Shown here one piece after another: positions 47,940-58,538 of a stretch of 64,000 nucleotides of DNA. The translations under genes and the position numbers were made by a program. Source of the DNA: Streptomyces cylindrosporus (GTDB lineage: Bacteria > Actinomycetota > Actinomycetes > Streptomycetales > Streptomycetaceae). Numbering within the stretch: the stretch's first letter is position 1; each line of letters opens with the position of its first letter. The stretch is taken from the NCBI RefSeq assembly GCF_022698165.1, contig NZ_JALDAY010000001.1:930001-994000 (forward strand). The letters are read 5' to 3'. The notes below the pieces were generated by a model. That model was not told the DNA's origin, made no database searches, and was given only the letters and a program-made list of their open reading frames with translations.

Positions 47940-50024
47940 TCACAGGCTCAGTTCCGGATGCAGCCGGTCCAGTGTCCACACCTGGCGGCGGCGGGCCGAC
48001 AGCGCGGTCAGCGCGAGCGCGCCCGCGGTGAACGCGAGGAGCACCACGCACGCGTGCCACACGGGTCCGAGGCCGCCGCCCGTGATGAGCCTCCGGAGGG
48101 CCTCCACGATGTAGCTCATCGGCAGGAAGGGGTGGATCGCGTTGAAGAAGCGCGGGCTGGTCTGCACGGGATAGGTGCCGCCCGCGGACGTCAACTGCAG
48201 CATCAGCAGCGCCAGTACGAGGATCCGGCCGGCCGCCCCGAAGCGCGCGTTGAGCCACTGCACGATCGCCGCGAAGCACGCCGTCACCAGGAACAGGAAG
48301 CCGACCGTCCCGGCCGCCCGCGCCATCTCCAGGCCGATCGCCCAGTGCAGCACCGACATCAGCGCCACCGTCTGGAGCGCGCCGATCGCGACCACCGGGA
48401 GCCAGCCCGCCAGCGCGATCCGCCAGGCGGGGGCGCCCGTGGCGAGCGCGCGCCGGTTCATCGGCGGGATCAGCATGTAGGCCACCATCGCGCCCACCCA
48501 CAGGGACAGCGGGATGAAGTACGGGGCGAACCCGGTGCCGTAATTGGGCGCGTTGTGCAGGTCCTTGGAGACCAGCCGGACCGGATCCGCCATCACCCCG
48601 GTGCGCTGGTCGCGGTCCTTCTTGTCGTAGTCGGGGATCTTGCCGGCGCCGTCGTGCAGTCCGCCCGCGAGCTTCCCGGAGCCGTCGACGAGCTTGTACA
48701 TGCCGCCGTTGAGGGTCTGGGCTCCCGTCTTCAGCTTGCCTACGCCCGTGTCGAGTTCGGACGCGCCGGTGGTGGCGGTGCCGAGCCCGGAGTGCAGCTT
48801 CCTGGCGCCCGCGGCGACCTTCGTGGCGCCCTCGTTCAGCTTGTTGATCTTGGCGACGGCGTCCTGGAGGTCCTCGGAGAGGTGCGGGGCGCGGTCGGCG
48901 AGGGCCTGGGCCTGCTTCTGGAGGGTCGCGAGGTCGGCGTCGAGCTTCTTCAGGTCGCCGTGCTGGTCGCCGATCAGGGTGTTGAGGTCGTCGGCGATCG
49001 CCGCCACGTCCGCCGCGGCCGTCTTGGCCTTCTTGAGGTCGGCGCAGGCCGGGTCGGGGAGTACGGCCTGCTCGCAGCGCGCCTTGTAGACGTCGTTCAG
49101 CACCTCGGAGGCCGCGTGCGCGCCCTTGGCGGCGGTCGGGGCCGCCTTCACCAAGGTGTCCAGGTTGTCGCGGATCGCCTTCGAGGAGTCGGCCACCAGC
49201 CGGGCCGTGTCCCCGATGGTCTTCTCGTTGCCCTTGATGAAGGGGCCCACCTTGTCGTCGACCGCGTTGACCTTGTCGGCGAGCGTGCGCGTGCCGTCGG
49301 CGACCTGTCGCGAGCCGTCCTCCAGGGCGCCCGCGCCCGTGTCGAGCTTCTTCAGCCCCTTGGACAGCGCACTGCTGCCGTCCTTGGCGCCCTTGAGGCC
49401 GTCCGCGAGGTCCTTGGAGCCCTTCTCGGCCTTCCCGATGCCGCCCGTGAGCTGGTCGGCGCCGTCGGCGGCCTTCACGGTCGCGCCGTGGATGTCGGAG
49501 AACGAGATGAAGATCCGGTCCAGGAAGGACCGCGACGCCTTGGTGGACGCGGCGGTCCGCACCTCGCTGAACACCGTCCGCGAGATCTGCCCGACGATGT
49601 AGTTGTTCGCGTCGTTCGTACGCACCTGGAGCGCGCCGGTCTCCGGTGAGTCGCCCGCGCTGGACGCGATCCGCTCGCTGAAGTCGGCCGGCATGGTCAG
49701 CGACAGGTAGTACGTGCCGTCCTCCACGCCCGCGCGTGCCTCGCTCGCGCTGACCTCGTGCCAGTCGAAGGTGTCGCTCTCGCGCAGCCCCTCGGTGATG
49801 TCGTCGCCGGCCGTGACCCGCTTGCCGCCGGCCATCGCCCCCTTGTCGTCGTTGACGAGCGCCACGGGGATCCGGTCCAGGCGGCCGTACGGATCCCAGA
49901 ACGACCACAGGTACAGCGCGCCGTACAGCAGCGGCAGCACCAGGAGCGCGACGAGCGCGGCCCGCGGGAGCTTCCCCCGGCCGAAGCGCCTGAGCTCAAG
50001 GGCGGCCAGTTTCGGCGAGCGCAT
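47940..50024 (-). CDS. YhgE/Pip-family (ABC-2-like) membrane protein
   Basis: A 694-residue protein: one N-terminal helix (ALVALLVLPLLYGALYLWSF) and the family motif VALVNDDKGA. A large extracytoplasmic domain follows with long helices rich in short D-G-spaced repeats (DGLKGAKDGSSALSKGLKKL), and five C-terminal membrane helices. YhgE/Pip relatives include phage-receptor protein Pip and EsaA-like factors. Start ATG 50024, overlapping the ATPase-like gene by 29 bases. Likely exports lipids or antibiotics with that partner; inference. Confidence 0.88.
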   Translation of the reverse strand: MRSPKLAALELRRFGRGKLPRAALVALLVLPLLYGALYLWSFWDPYGRLDRIPVALVNDDKGAMAGGKRVTAGDDITEGLRESDTFDWHEVSASEARAGVEDGTYYLSLTMPADFSERIASSAGDSPETGALQVRTNDANNYIVGQISRTVFSEVRTAASTKASRSFLDRIFISFSDIHGATVKAADGADQLTGGIGKAEKGSKDLADGLKGAKDGSSALSKGLKKLDTGAGALEDGSRQVADGTRTLADKVNAVDDKVGPFIKGNEKTIGDTARLVADSSKAIRDNLDTLVKAAPTAAKGAHAASEVLNDVYKARCEQAVLPDPACADLKKAKTAAADVAAIADDLNTLIGDQHGDLKKLDADLATLQKQAQALADRAPHLSEDLQDAVAKINKLNEGATKVAAGARKLHSGLGTATTGASELDTGVGKLKTGAQTLNGGMYKLVDGSGKLAGGLHDGAGKIPDYDKKDRDQRTGVMADPVRLVSKDLHNAPNYGTGFAPYFIPLSLWVGAMVAYMLIPPMNRRALATGAPAWRIALAGWLPVVAIGALQTVALMSVLHWAIGLEMARAAGTVGFLFLVTACFAAIVQWLNARFGAAGRILVLALLMLQLTSAGGTYPVQTSPRFFNAIHPFLPMSYIVEALRRLITGGGLGPVWHACVVLLAFTAGALALTALSARRRQVWTLDRLHPELSL

Positions 50025-50739
50025 CGGCCTTCTCCTTCCCGGTCTCCGCGGTGGTGACGACGACGGCGTCCTCGGGTGCTTCGCTGCACACCGCCACGAC
50101 CGTGGTCCCGGTCTCCGCGACGGACCTCAACAGCGCCCACACCTCGGCCCGTTCGGCGTCCGAGAGCTTCAGATCGGCGTCGTCGACACCGAGCAGCCGG
50201 GGCCGGCCGAGCAGGGCGAGCGCGATGGACAGGCGCAGCGCCTCCATCCGCTCCAGATCCCGTACGGCGGTCCGGGAGCCCTTGGGCAGGGCCGCGCGGT
50301 CGAGTCCGGCGGCGGCGAGCGCGGTGTCGATCCGTAGCTTCGCCTCTGCCGCGCGCTCGGCCCGCGGTCGTAGCAGCGCCTTCAGCGAGTCGCCGAACCG
50401 CCGCTGCAGCAGCGCCCGTTCGTGCAGGTGCTCGCCGACGGTCAGGGCCGGTTCGAGGTCGGTGACCCCGGTGACGTGCGCGAGTCCGCTCACCCGGCGC
50501 ACCGCCGCCAGCTGCTTGGGCAGCCTCCACTCGCCCACCTCGGCCGTGCCCTCGGTGGCCTTCATCCGGCCGGTGAGCGCGAGCAGCAGGCAGGTGCGGC
50601 CGGACCCCGACGGTCCCTCGATCGCGATCAGCGAGCCGGGCGCCGCCTCGAACGTGACCTCGCGGAAGGCCCAGCCGCGCGGCCCCCTGAGCCCGAGGCC
50701 GCGGGCCGTGACACCGGTTGCGGGCACGGTTCCCCCCAT
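49996..50739 (-). CDS. ABC ATPase-like protein with degenerate nucleotide-binding motifs
   Basis: A 247-residue protein with the ABC fold order, but the Walker A reads GPSGSGRTC with Arg48 for the invariant Lys. The signature region is RDLERMEALRLSIAL with no LSGGQ, and Walker B is RLLGVDDAD with Asp for the catalytic Glu. The protein may bind nucleotide weakly or act only structurally. Start ATG 50739 with CAGGGGA. First gene of the operon with YhgE and TetR. Confidence 0.82.
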   Translation of the reverse strand: MGGTVPATGVTARGLGLRGPRGWAFREVTFEAAPGSLIAIEGPSGSGRTCLLLALTGRMKATEGTAEVGEWRLPKQLAAVRRVSGLAHVTGVTDLEPALTVGEHLHERALLQRRFGDSLKALLRPRAERAAEAKLRIDTALAAAGLDRAALPKGSRTAVRDLERMEALRLSIALALLGRPRLLGVDDADLKLSDAERAEVWALLRSVAETGTTVVAVCSEAPEDAVVVTTAETGKEKADALAETGRP

Positions 50740-50765
50740 TCCCCTGGATGCGGAACTGAATTTGA

Positions 50766-50779
50766 ACTGACTGGTCAGT
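50766..50779. promoter_or_regulatory. TetR-type operator ACTGACTGGTCAGT
   Basis: Arms ACTGAC and GTCAGT are perfect complements around TG, 27 bases upstream of the ATPase-like gene. It is the likely autoregulatory site of the operon's TetR protein. One base differs from the element at 9644. Confidence 0.7.
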
Positions 50780-50912
50780 GCAAAAACTACTCCGAACCTT
50801 AGATCGAAGCAAAACCCCAGGTCAGAACGGATTGTCAGTGCCATACCGCACGATGGGGACATACGGCTACCCGAATGCGGGCATGCCGTCACGCAGAGAC
50901 AGGAGGTTCGTC

Positions 50913-51479
50913 ATGGCCAGCTATCACGCAGCAGCCGCCCGCCGGCGCCGCGCCACCGGCCCTGCCCCCTCACTGACCGGTCCGGCGAGCGACGTCCACC
51001 CGGTGCTGCGCCGGGCCGCCGCGCCGCGCGCCGCCCTCGACCTGCTCGCCCAGGCCCGCGCCGGACTGGACGAGGCGGCCGTCCTCGAAACGTCGAACGA
51101 GCGCTATGCCACCGCCCACCTCGCCGCCCTGCGCACCGCCGCCGCCGTGCTCGCCGCGCGGGGCCGCCCGGAGACCTCCGAGCGACGCCGGGCACGCATC
51201 CGGAGCGCCTGGGAAGTGCTCCCCGAAATCGCGCCCGAACTCGCCGAGTGGAGCGCGCTGTTCGCCTCCGGTGCCCGGCGCCGCGCCCGGGCCGAGGCCG
51301 GCATCCAGGGCGCGGCGAGCCGCCGGGACGCCGACGACCTGATACGCGACGTGGCGATGTTCCTGCGCCTGGTCGAGCGCATGCTTGTCCTCCAGCCGGT
51401 CCTCCCACAGCCCCGCCACGACCCCGACCACCCCCAGCCCGGCCCCGGGGCGGACCGGGACTTACCCGATACGGGGTGA
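50913..51479 (+). CDS. SAV_6107-type HEPN-domain protein
   Basis: A 188-residue protein. Residues about 25-165 form an all-helical HEPN-like domain (RAALDLLAQARAGLDEAA, then ETSNERYATAHLAALRTAAA) with an R-x4-H motif (RYATAH) of the type that carries RNase activity in many HEPN toxins. A basic N-terminus (AAAARRRRA) and Pro-rich tail flank it. Start ATG 50913 has a strong AGGAGG. It is divergent from the YhgE operon. No antitoxin-like gene is adjacent, so RNase activity is uncertain. Confidence 0.78.
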   Translation: MASYHAAAARRRRATGPAPSLTGPASDVHPVLRRAAAPRAALDLLAQARAGLDEAAVLETSNERYATAHLAALRTAAAVLAARGRPETSERRRARIRSAWEVLPEIAPELAEWSALFASGARRRARAEAGIQGAASRRDADDLIRDVAMFLRLVERMLVLQPVLPQPRHDPDHPQPGPGADRDLPDTG

Positions 51480-51496
51480 GCCGATTCAGCCGATTC

Positions 51497-51560
51497 ATGC
51501 GCGAGCCGAAGCATGCGTGAGCCGCTTCACGCGTGAGCCGCTTCATGGGTGAGGCGGGTC
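51497..51560. repeat. 16-bp tandem repeat, about four units
   Basis: Units begin at 51497, 51513, 51529 and 51545. The two central copies read ATGCGTGAGCCGCTTC and ACGCGTGAGCCGCTTC; the outer two are diverged. They follow the HEPN gene stop in a 292-base gap that otherwise shows no gene. Confidence 0.75.
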
Positions 51561-51771
51561 GCGGGACGGCGGCTCGCAAGGTGTGCCGGCAACCGCCCGC
51601 GTCCGCGGTGCGAGATGTTCCGCAGGTCGTGTGGGTGAAGTGACCGGGGGCAGCGGTGCAGGCAATAGGGTGGAGGGCGCCTGAAGCCTTTCCTCCCGCA
51701 CCCCGGGCAGGGGAGGCAGCCCGTTCGCTCCGCCGTGCCAAGGGCGGTGCCGCGCCGAGGAGTCAACTGCC

Positions 51772-52542
51772 GTGTCGGACCCGATGAGGCCTCGCGCCTC
51801 CCTCCGTACCGCCGTGGTGTGGGAGGTCCTCCAGGACGCCCTCGACCGCCGGGTCAAGGCCACGGGACGCCAGGCGCTGGACGTGCTCGACGCCGGCGGC
51901 GGCAGCGGCAACTTCGCGGTGCCGCTCGCCCGCCTCGGCCACCAGGTCACCGTCGTCGACCCCAGCCCCAACGCGCTGTTCGCCCTGGAGCGCCGCGCCG
52001 CCGAGGCCGGCGTCGCCGACCGCGTCCGGGGTGTCCAGGGCGACGCCCACGGCCTCTTCGACGTGGTGGAGCGCGGCGGCCACGACGTGGTGCTGTGCCA
52101 CGGCGTCCTGGAGTACGTCGACGACCCGGCCGAGGGTGTACGCAACGTCGTCGCCGCCCTGCGCCCCGAGGGCGTCCTCAGCCTGCTCGCCGCCGGCCTC
52201 GGCGGCGCCGTGCTCGCGCGCGCCCTGGCCGGCCACTTCAAGGAGGCCCGGCAGGCCCTCGGCGACCCGGACGGCCGCTGGGGCGACGGCGACCCCGTGC
52301 CGCGCCGCTTCACCGCCGAGCAGCTCACCGCTCTGGTCGAGGGCGCCGGCCTGCGGGTGGGCGCCGTGCACGGCGTGCGGGTCTTCGCCGACCTGGTCCC
52401 GGGCGTGCTCGTGGACACCGAGCCCGGCGCCCTGGAGGCGCTGCTCAAGCTGGAGGAGGCGGCTGCCGAGCTGCCCGCCTTCCACTCCGTCGCCACCCAG
52501 CTCCATGTGCTCGGTGAGACCCGGGGGACCGACGGGGCCTGA
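51772..52542 (+). CDS. Class I SAM-dependent methyltransferase
   Basis: A 256-residue methyltransferase: motif I VLDAGGGSGNFAVPLARLG, acidic residue in VTVVDPSPNAL, motif IV HDVVLCHGVLEYV and AALRPEGVLSL. No transit signal. Small-molecule or tRNA-type substrate cannot be distinguished. The start is GTG 51772 with GAGGAG upstream. Confidence 0.9.
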   Translation: MSDPMRPRASLRTAVVWEVLQDALDRRVKATGRQALDVLDAGGGSGNFAVPLARLGHQVTVVDPSPNALFALERRAAEAGVADRVRGVQGDAHGLFDVVERGGHDVVLCHGVLEYVDDPAEGVRNVVAALRPEGVLSLLAAGLGGAVLARALAGHFKEARQALGDPDGRWGDGDPVPRRFTAEQLTALVEGAGLRVGAVHGVRVFADLVPGVLVDTEPGALEALLKLEEAAAELPAFHSVATQLHVLGETRGTDGA

Positions 52543-52820
52543 GCGGCCTCCCGGGGCGAGCCGCTGATCAGCGCGTTGGCTGCGGATGGAGTACGCCACA
52601 GGCCCCCCGAACGGGGGCTTGGCGCCGTATGATCGAAGGAGATCACCCGGCATGACGGGTCGGCCGCTGGGGAATGGAAGATTCAGCGAGCCGGGACGGC
52701 CATGGCGGAATCCGGTTGGCCAATTGGCGCAGAGGGGCGGGTTTCACGGGGGCGATTCCCTGCCTATCCTGAAGGGACCCCCCGGGTCGCCCCCGGCGAC
52801 TGCACGATGAGGAGGACTCC

Positions 52821-53222
52821 GTGCCGCTCTCGGAGCACGAGCAGCGAATGCTCGAGCAGATGGAGCGAGCGCTGTACGCCGAAGATCCCAAGTTCGCGTC
52901 GGCGCTTGAGGGAAGCGGGCTGCGTACGTACACCCGGCGGCGGGTCTACCAGGCGGTCGCCGGCTTCCTCGTGGGTATTGCGCTCCTCATGGCTGGAATG
53001 GTCGCCAAGCAGGTCTGGCTCAGCGTGGTGGGTTTCCTCGTCATGCTGGGGTGTGCGGTGCTCGCCGTGACCGGCTGGCGCAAGGCCCCCAAGCCGGGTG
53101 AACAGCCCGCCGGCGGTGCCGCTCCGCACGCGCGCCGTCAGGCTCGGCAGAAGCGCTCCATGATGGACCGTATCGAGCAGCGCTGGCAGCGCCGCCGCGA
53201 CGAGCAGCAGGGCGGCCAGTAG
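52821..53222 (+). CDS. DUF3040 membrane protein
   Basis: A 133-residue protein with the DUF3040 N-terminal helix MPLSEHEQRMLEQMERALYA, two membrane helices (AVAGFLVGIALLMAGMVAKQ; VVGFLVMLGCAVLAVTGW) and a basic tail (RQARQKRSMMDRIEQRWQRR). Start GTG 52821 with GAGGA. Common and conserved in streptomycetes; function unknown. The 278-base gap before it shows no gene; one 74-codon frame there lacks coding bias. Confidence 0.9.
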   Translation: MPLSEHEQRMLEQMERALYAEDPKFASALEGSGLRTYTRRRVYQAVAGFLVGIALLMAGMVAKQVWLSVVGFLVMLGCAVLAVTGWRKAPKPGEQPAGGAAPHARRQARQKRSMMDRIEQRWQRRRDEQQGGQ

Positions 53223-53272
53223 CCTCTCGGCCAGCCGGAAGCAGCGACTTCCACGAAGCTCCCAGAAGCAGT

Positions 53273-53309
53273 TGAGGGGGTGACCACCCGGTCGGTGGTC
53301 ACCCCCTCA
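53273..53309. terminator. Bidirectional terminator hairpin
   Basis: TGAGGGGGTGACCACC (53273-53288) and GGTGGTCACCCCCTCA (53294-53309) form a perfect 16-bp stem with loop CGGTC. It lies between the convergent DUF3040 and transglutaminase genes and can serve both. Confidence 0.9.
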
Positions 53310-53347
53310 CGTATGCCCTGGAGCCGGGCCCTGCCTGTCAGCGCCTG

Positions 53348-55861
53348 TCAGCCGCTCTGCTGGCCCGACGGGCGCCGGGCCCGGCTCAGTACCGCCGTCC
53401 AGCGTTCGTTCGCGCGGGCCTGGACGTCCGTCCAGCGGTCCATGAGGTCCCAGACCGCTCGGACGGCCGAGCGGGGCGCCACGACCGCGCGTACCCGGGT
53501 GGGCCAGCTGACCCGGGCCCGCAGCGCGGCCCGCACCCTGCGGACGTCGTCGGCCAGGCCGGGCACGGCATGCGGCCTCGGTGAGAACAGCACCTGCTCC
53601 ACGGCGCTCGCCACCCGGTGCGCCGACTCGGCCGTGGCCGGGTCCAGTTGCCCCAGCCGCACGATCCGCGCCGCCGCCTTGCGCGGGGTCAGCGCGTCGT
53701 CCGGCGGGATGCCGTAGTCCCAGGCGGTGTCGGTGAGTTCGCGCCAGACCGCCAGCACATGCCCGGCGGCCACCTCGGCGGAGTAACGGGCATCCGCCTC
53801 CACCGCCGTCGCCGGGGATTCCATGTCCACGTCCGTGGACCCCCGGCCGCCGTTCCGGGCTCTGTCCGCCTCGGGCCGCGTGAGGCCGACGGAGGCGTGC
53901 TGACCCGACGCCAGCCGCACCGAGCGCCGGCGCAGCCGCCACAGCATGGGCACCAGCGGTACGGCGAGCACCAGGACACCGAGCAGCACCCAGCCGGCGA
54001 TCTGGTACCACGGCGGGCCGCTGTCACCCGGCTTGGCGGTGTCCAGCGGGAGCGCCGCGCTGCACGCCCCGAGCTTGCGGTCCTGCGCCGAGCAGCTCGT
54101 GGTCGCCGACGGAGCCGCCGAGGCCGACGAACCCGCCGACGCGGAGGGCTGCGTGACATCCGGGAGGGTGTTGCCCGTGTTGTCCGACTGCGTGTACGAG
54201 GGCGTCACGCCCCGGGTCGGCGTCGGCTCGAAGCGGGTCCAGCCCACGCCCTCGAAGTACAGCTCCGGCCAGGCGTGCGCGTCCTTCAGGCCCACCGAGA
54301 CCGTGTTGTCGGCCTGCGGGGAACCGGGGGCGAAGCCCACCGCGACCCGGGCCGGTATGCCCAGGCTGCGGGCCATCGCCGCCATCGCGAAGGAGAAGTG
54401 GACGCAGAAGCCCTCCTTGTCCTTCAGGAACTTGGCGATCGCCTGCGGGCCGGTGCCCACCTGTACCTGGGTGCTGTACTGGAAGCCGCCGGTGGAGGCG
54501 AAGTACTCCTGGAGCTTGACCGCCTGCTCGTAGTGGTTGGCGGAGCCCGCGGTGACCTGGCGGGCGGTCTTGCCCACCACCGCCGGCACCGAGCTCGGCA
54601 GCTTGGTGTACTCCCGCTCCAGGGCCGGGGACGGGTCCGGCGCGTCGGCCAGCTGCTCGGCCGTCGGCTGCACGTCGAGGCTCTTGACCAGGTACGTCTT
54701 CCCGCGCGTGGTCTCGCCGTGGTCGCCGACCAGCGTCATGCCCACCGGTTCGTAGCGCCACTTGCCGCTGACGTCCACGCCGCTGGGCGGGTACGGCATC
54801 GGCAGCCAGTCCTGGGCGTACCAGTCGGACGCCGAGATCCGGGTCTCGATCTCCGCGCGCTTGACGTCCGGGCCCAGGCCGGTCGGGGTCGGAAGCTTGT
54901 CCGGCACGGAGGTGATGTGCCGCTTGGACGGCTTCCAGGTGCTGCCGTCGAAGTCGTCCAGGGAGACGATCCGCAGATACAGGTCCGAGATGTCGCTCGT
55001 GTTGGTCTTCAGGGTCAGGACCTGGCGGTCCTCGTCCACGTTCAGACTGTCGCGCAGCGACACCAGCGGGTTCACCGCGGAGATCGTGCCCCCGCCGCCG
55101 GTGCCCGAGCCGACGCCCGTGCCGGCTCCGTCCAGCAGCCCGCCGCTCATGGCGGGCAGCGCGACCGGCACCACGAGGGCGATGCCCAGCGCGAGCACGC
55201 CGATGCGCCGCCCGGTGCGGACGGGGGCCACCGGGCCGGGCTCGCCGCCCGGGGTGCGCGGTGCCCCGCCGAAGACGCGGCCCCACTGGGAGAGCCGGTC
55301 CCGGCCCTCGGCGAGCAGCAGCATCAGATAGCCGCCCGCCGCGACCAGGAACCAGAACCAGTCGGCGCCGCCGTCGGACAGCCCGGCGGCGACCGAGTAC
55401 AGCGCGAGCAGGGGCAGTCCGGCGGGGGCCGCGCTGCGGAAGGTCACCGCGAGGGTGTCCACCGCCAGCCCGATGACCAGGACCCCGCCGAGCAGCATCA
55501 GCCGGATGCCGTCGGAGTCCAGCGGCGCCGGGATCGCGTACCGGGCGATGTCGTCGCTGCCCTGCTGCAGCAGGTCGGCGAAGTGCTGGAAGGCCTCGGG
55601 GCCCGGGACGATCCCGAGGAAGGCCTGCTGCCGGGCGAAGATCAGGGTCAGCATCAGCAGGGTGACCAGCGCCTGCGCCGCCACCGTCAGCGGCCGGGCC
55701 AGCGGCACCCGCCGCGTCACCGCGCCCACGGCGCTCTGCACGCCCAGCAGGAAGGCCGCCTGCACGATCCAGGTGGCCGGGGAGACCAGGGGCAGCAGCG
55801 CGCACGCCGCCATCAGCGTGGCCGCCCAGGCGCCCAGCGCCAGTCGTGCCCGCCCGCTCAT
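53348..55861 (-). CDS. Transglutaminase-like membrane protein (TgpA/DUF3488 type)
   Basis: An 837-residue protein. About six N-terminal membrane helices, a large extracytoplasmic transglutaminase-like domain (GFCVHFSFAMAAMARSLGIP with the Cys; DAHAWPELYFEGVGW with the His; FEPTP as acidic partner), then a Ser/Ala linker, another helix and a cytosolic DUF4129-like tail. Start ATG 55861 overlaps the DUF58 stop (ATGA). Probably works with the MoxR-DUF58 pair on envelope proteins; substrate unknown. Confidence 0.9.
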   Translation of the reverse strand: MSGRARLALGAWAATLMAACALLPLVSPATWIVQAAFLLGVQSAVGAVTRRVPLARPLTVAAQALVTLLMLTLIFARQQAFLGIVPGPEAFQHFADLLQQGSDDIARYAIPAPLDSDGIRLMLLGGVLVIGLAVDTLAVTFRSAAPAGLPLLALYSVAAGLSDGGADWFWFLVAAGGYLMLLLAEGRDRLSQWGRVFGGAPRTPGGEPGPVAPVRTGRRIGVLALGIALVVPVALPAMSGGLLDGAGTGVGSGTGGGGTISAVNPLVSLRDSLNVDEDRQVLTLKTNTSDISDLYLRIVSLDDFDGSTWKPSKRHITSVPDKLPTPTGLGPDVKRAEIETRISASDWYAQDWLPMPYPPSGVDVSGKWRYEPVGMTLVGDHGETTRGKTYLVKSLDVQPTAEQLADAPDPSPALEREYTKLPSSVPAVVGKTARQVTAGSANHYEQAVKLQEYFASTGGFQYSTQVQVGTGPQAIAKFLKDKEGFCVHFSFAMAAMARSLGIPARVAVGFAPGSPQADNTVSVGLKDAHAWPELYFEGVGWTRFEPTPTRGVTPSYTQSDNTGNTLPDVTQPSASAGSSASAAPSATTSCSAQDRKLGACSAALPLDTAKPGDSGPPWYQIAGWVLLGVLVLAVPLVPMLWRLRRRSVRLASGQHASVGLTRPEADRARNGGRGSTDVDMESPATAVEADARYSAEVAAGHVLAVWRELTDTAWDYGIPPDDALTPRKAAARIVRLGQLDPATAESAHRVASAVEQVLFSPRPHAVPGLADDVRRVRAALRARVSWPTRVRAVVAPRSAVRAVWDLMDRWTDVQARANERWTAVLSRARRPSGQQSG

Positions 55862-57248
55862 GACCCCGCCCCCTCACCGCTCGTACCGCTCGCCGCGGCG
55901 GTACCGCCGGAGGCGGCCAGGCCCGCGCGCTCGCGGTCCGCCTGCCGCCACAGCTCGCTCAGCGAGGCGCCGCGCGGCACGCTCAGGACGGTCCAGCCCG
56001 CTTCCCGCAGCATCCGCTGCCGCTCCTCACGCATGTCCAACGGGCCGGGCACATCGGTCGGTTCCCGCATCCAGGTGCTGCTGTCCAGCAGGAACGCGAC
56101 CGCGCCCCCACTGCGCTGGCGCATCTTGGCGGCCACGGTGGCCTGCTCCTCGTCGAGGTCGCCGAAGAAGGCGACCAGCAGTCCCTCGTTCCCGCCGCGC
56201 AGCACGTCGTACGCGCGGGACAGACCCGCGCCGTCCGAGTGGTCGACCACGGCGAGGGTGTCCATCATCAGCCCGGCCGAGTCGGCGGTCTCCTGGCTCG
56301 CGCCGGCGAACCCGTCCGCGCCCTCGCCGGGCACCGAGCTGCCGGTGTCCGTCAACAGGCGGACGGAGAAGCCCCGTTCCAGCATGTGCACCAGCACGGA
56401 GGCCGCGCCCGACACCGACCATTCGAAGGCCGAGTCGGGGCCCGCGCCCTGGAAGGCGATGGCGCGGGTGTCGAGCAGCACCGTGCAGCGGGCCCGTTGC
56501 GGCTGCTCCTCGCGGCGCACCATCAGCTCGCCGTAGCGGGCGGTCAGCCGCCAGTGGACGCGGCGCAGATCGTCGCCGTAGCGGTACCCGCGCGGGATCA
56601 CGTCGTCCTCGCCGGCCAGCGCGAGCGAACGCTGCCGCCCGTCGCCGTACCCCTTCGACTCCCCGCTGAAGCGCACCGGCGGCAGCGCCTCCACGCGCGG
56701 GATCACCGTCAGGGTGTCGTACGAGGAGAAGGACCGGGTCAGCTCGCACATGCCGAACGGGTCGGTCAGGCGCAGCTGGAGCGGGCCCAGCGGGTAGCGG
56801 CCGCGCAGGTCGGAGCGGACGCGGTAGGAGACCTCGCGGCGGCCGCCCGGCTCGACCCGGTCGAGGACGAAGCGGGGCCGGGGGCCGAGGACGTACGGCA
56901 CCCGGTCCTGGAGCATCAGCAGGCCGGTGGGCAGCCGCGAGACGTTGTCCATCCGCAGATGGACGCGGGCCTCGCTGCCGGCGGGCACGCGCGCGGGGGA
57001 GAGCCGGCGGCTGCCGGCCACCCGGTAGCGCGTGCGGTACAGGAACAGCGCGCACACCAGGGGCAGCACGGCGAGCAGCAGGCCGACCCTGAGCAGGTCG
57101 CTCTGGCCGAGGACGTAGGCGCAGATCGCGGCCGCGATGCCGGCCGCCAGGAAGGAGCGGCCGCGGGTGGTCAGACCCGCGAGGGCCGTACGGACGCCGC
57201 CCTTCTCGCCGCGGTCGGCGTCCGGCTGCCCGGTCCCCGCGGAGGACA

Positions 57249-57249
<1 letters not shown>
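55858..57249 (-). CDS. DUF58 (von Willebrand-like) membrane protein
   Basis: A 463-residue protein with two N-terminal membrane helices and the DUF58 core GYRYGDDLRRVHWRLTARYGELMVRREE, continuing to CTVLLDTRA. Start ATG 57249 is five bases from GGAGG and shares TGATG with the MoxR stop; GTG 57252 is the alternative. DUF58 proteins are client partners of MoxR ATPases. Confidence 0.9.
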
Positions 57250-58289
<1,040 letters not shown>

Positions 58290-58538
58290 CCGGCCCTCCT
58301 CGGCCCGTTCTTTCTCCGGGCCGACGCTTGCTGTGCGGACCGGCCCACCCCGAAACACGGACACCACGCGTGAAAAGTTCCGCGCGACGCCACACCCGCA
58401 TTCTTGCTGCCGTTACCGTTTCGTGTCACTCGACTGTGGACAACTGGCTGCGTTATGTCGGGTTTTACGGTGCTTGGGCTCCAGCATGCGCGGGATTTGC
58501 GAAAAACGAGAAGGGCCGGGGAGGGTCACGCGGCCCCG

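Noticed and set aside
46925..48114. Long plus-strand frames over the G-rich gap and tetR
   Set aside because: Low-complexity Arg/Gly/Thr translation; the tetR helix-turn-helix is on the other strand and the gap lacks codon bias.
52586..52810. A 74-codon frame before the DUF3040 gene
   Set aside because: No ribosome binding site, no codon bias and no recognisable motif.
52543..52820. A tRNA in the gap before DUF3040
   Set aside because: No TPsiC GGTTCGA-type core, no acceptor-stem complement and no CCA end.
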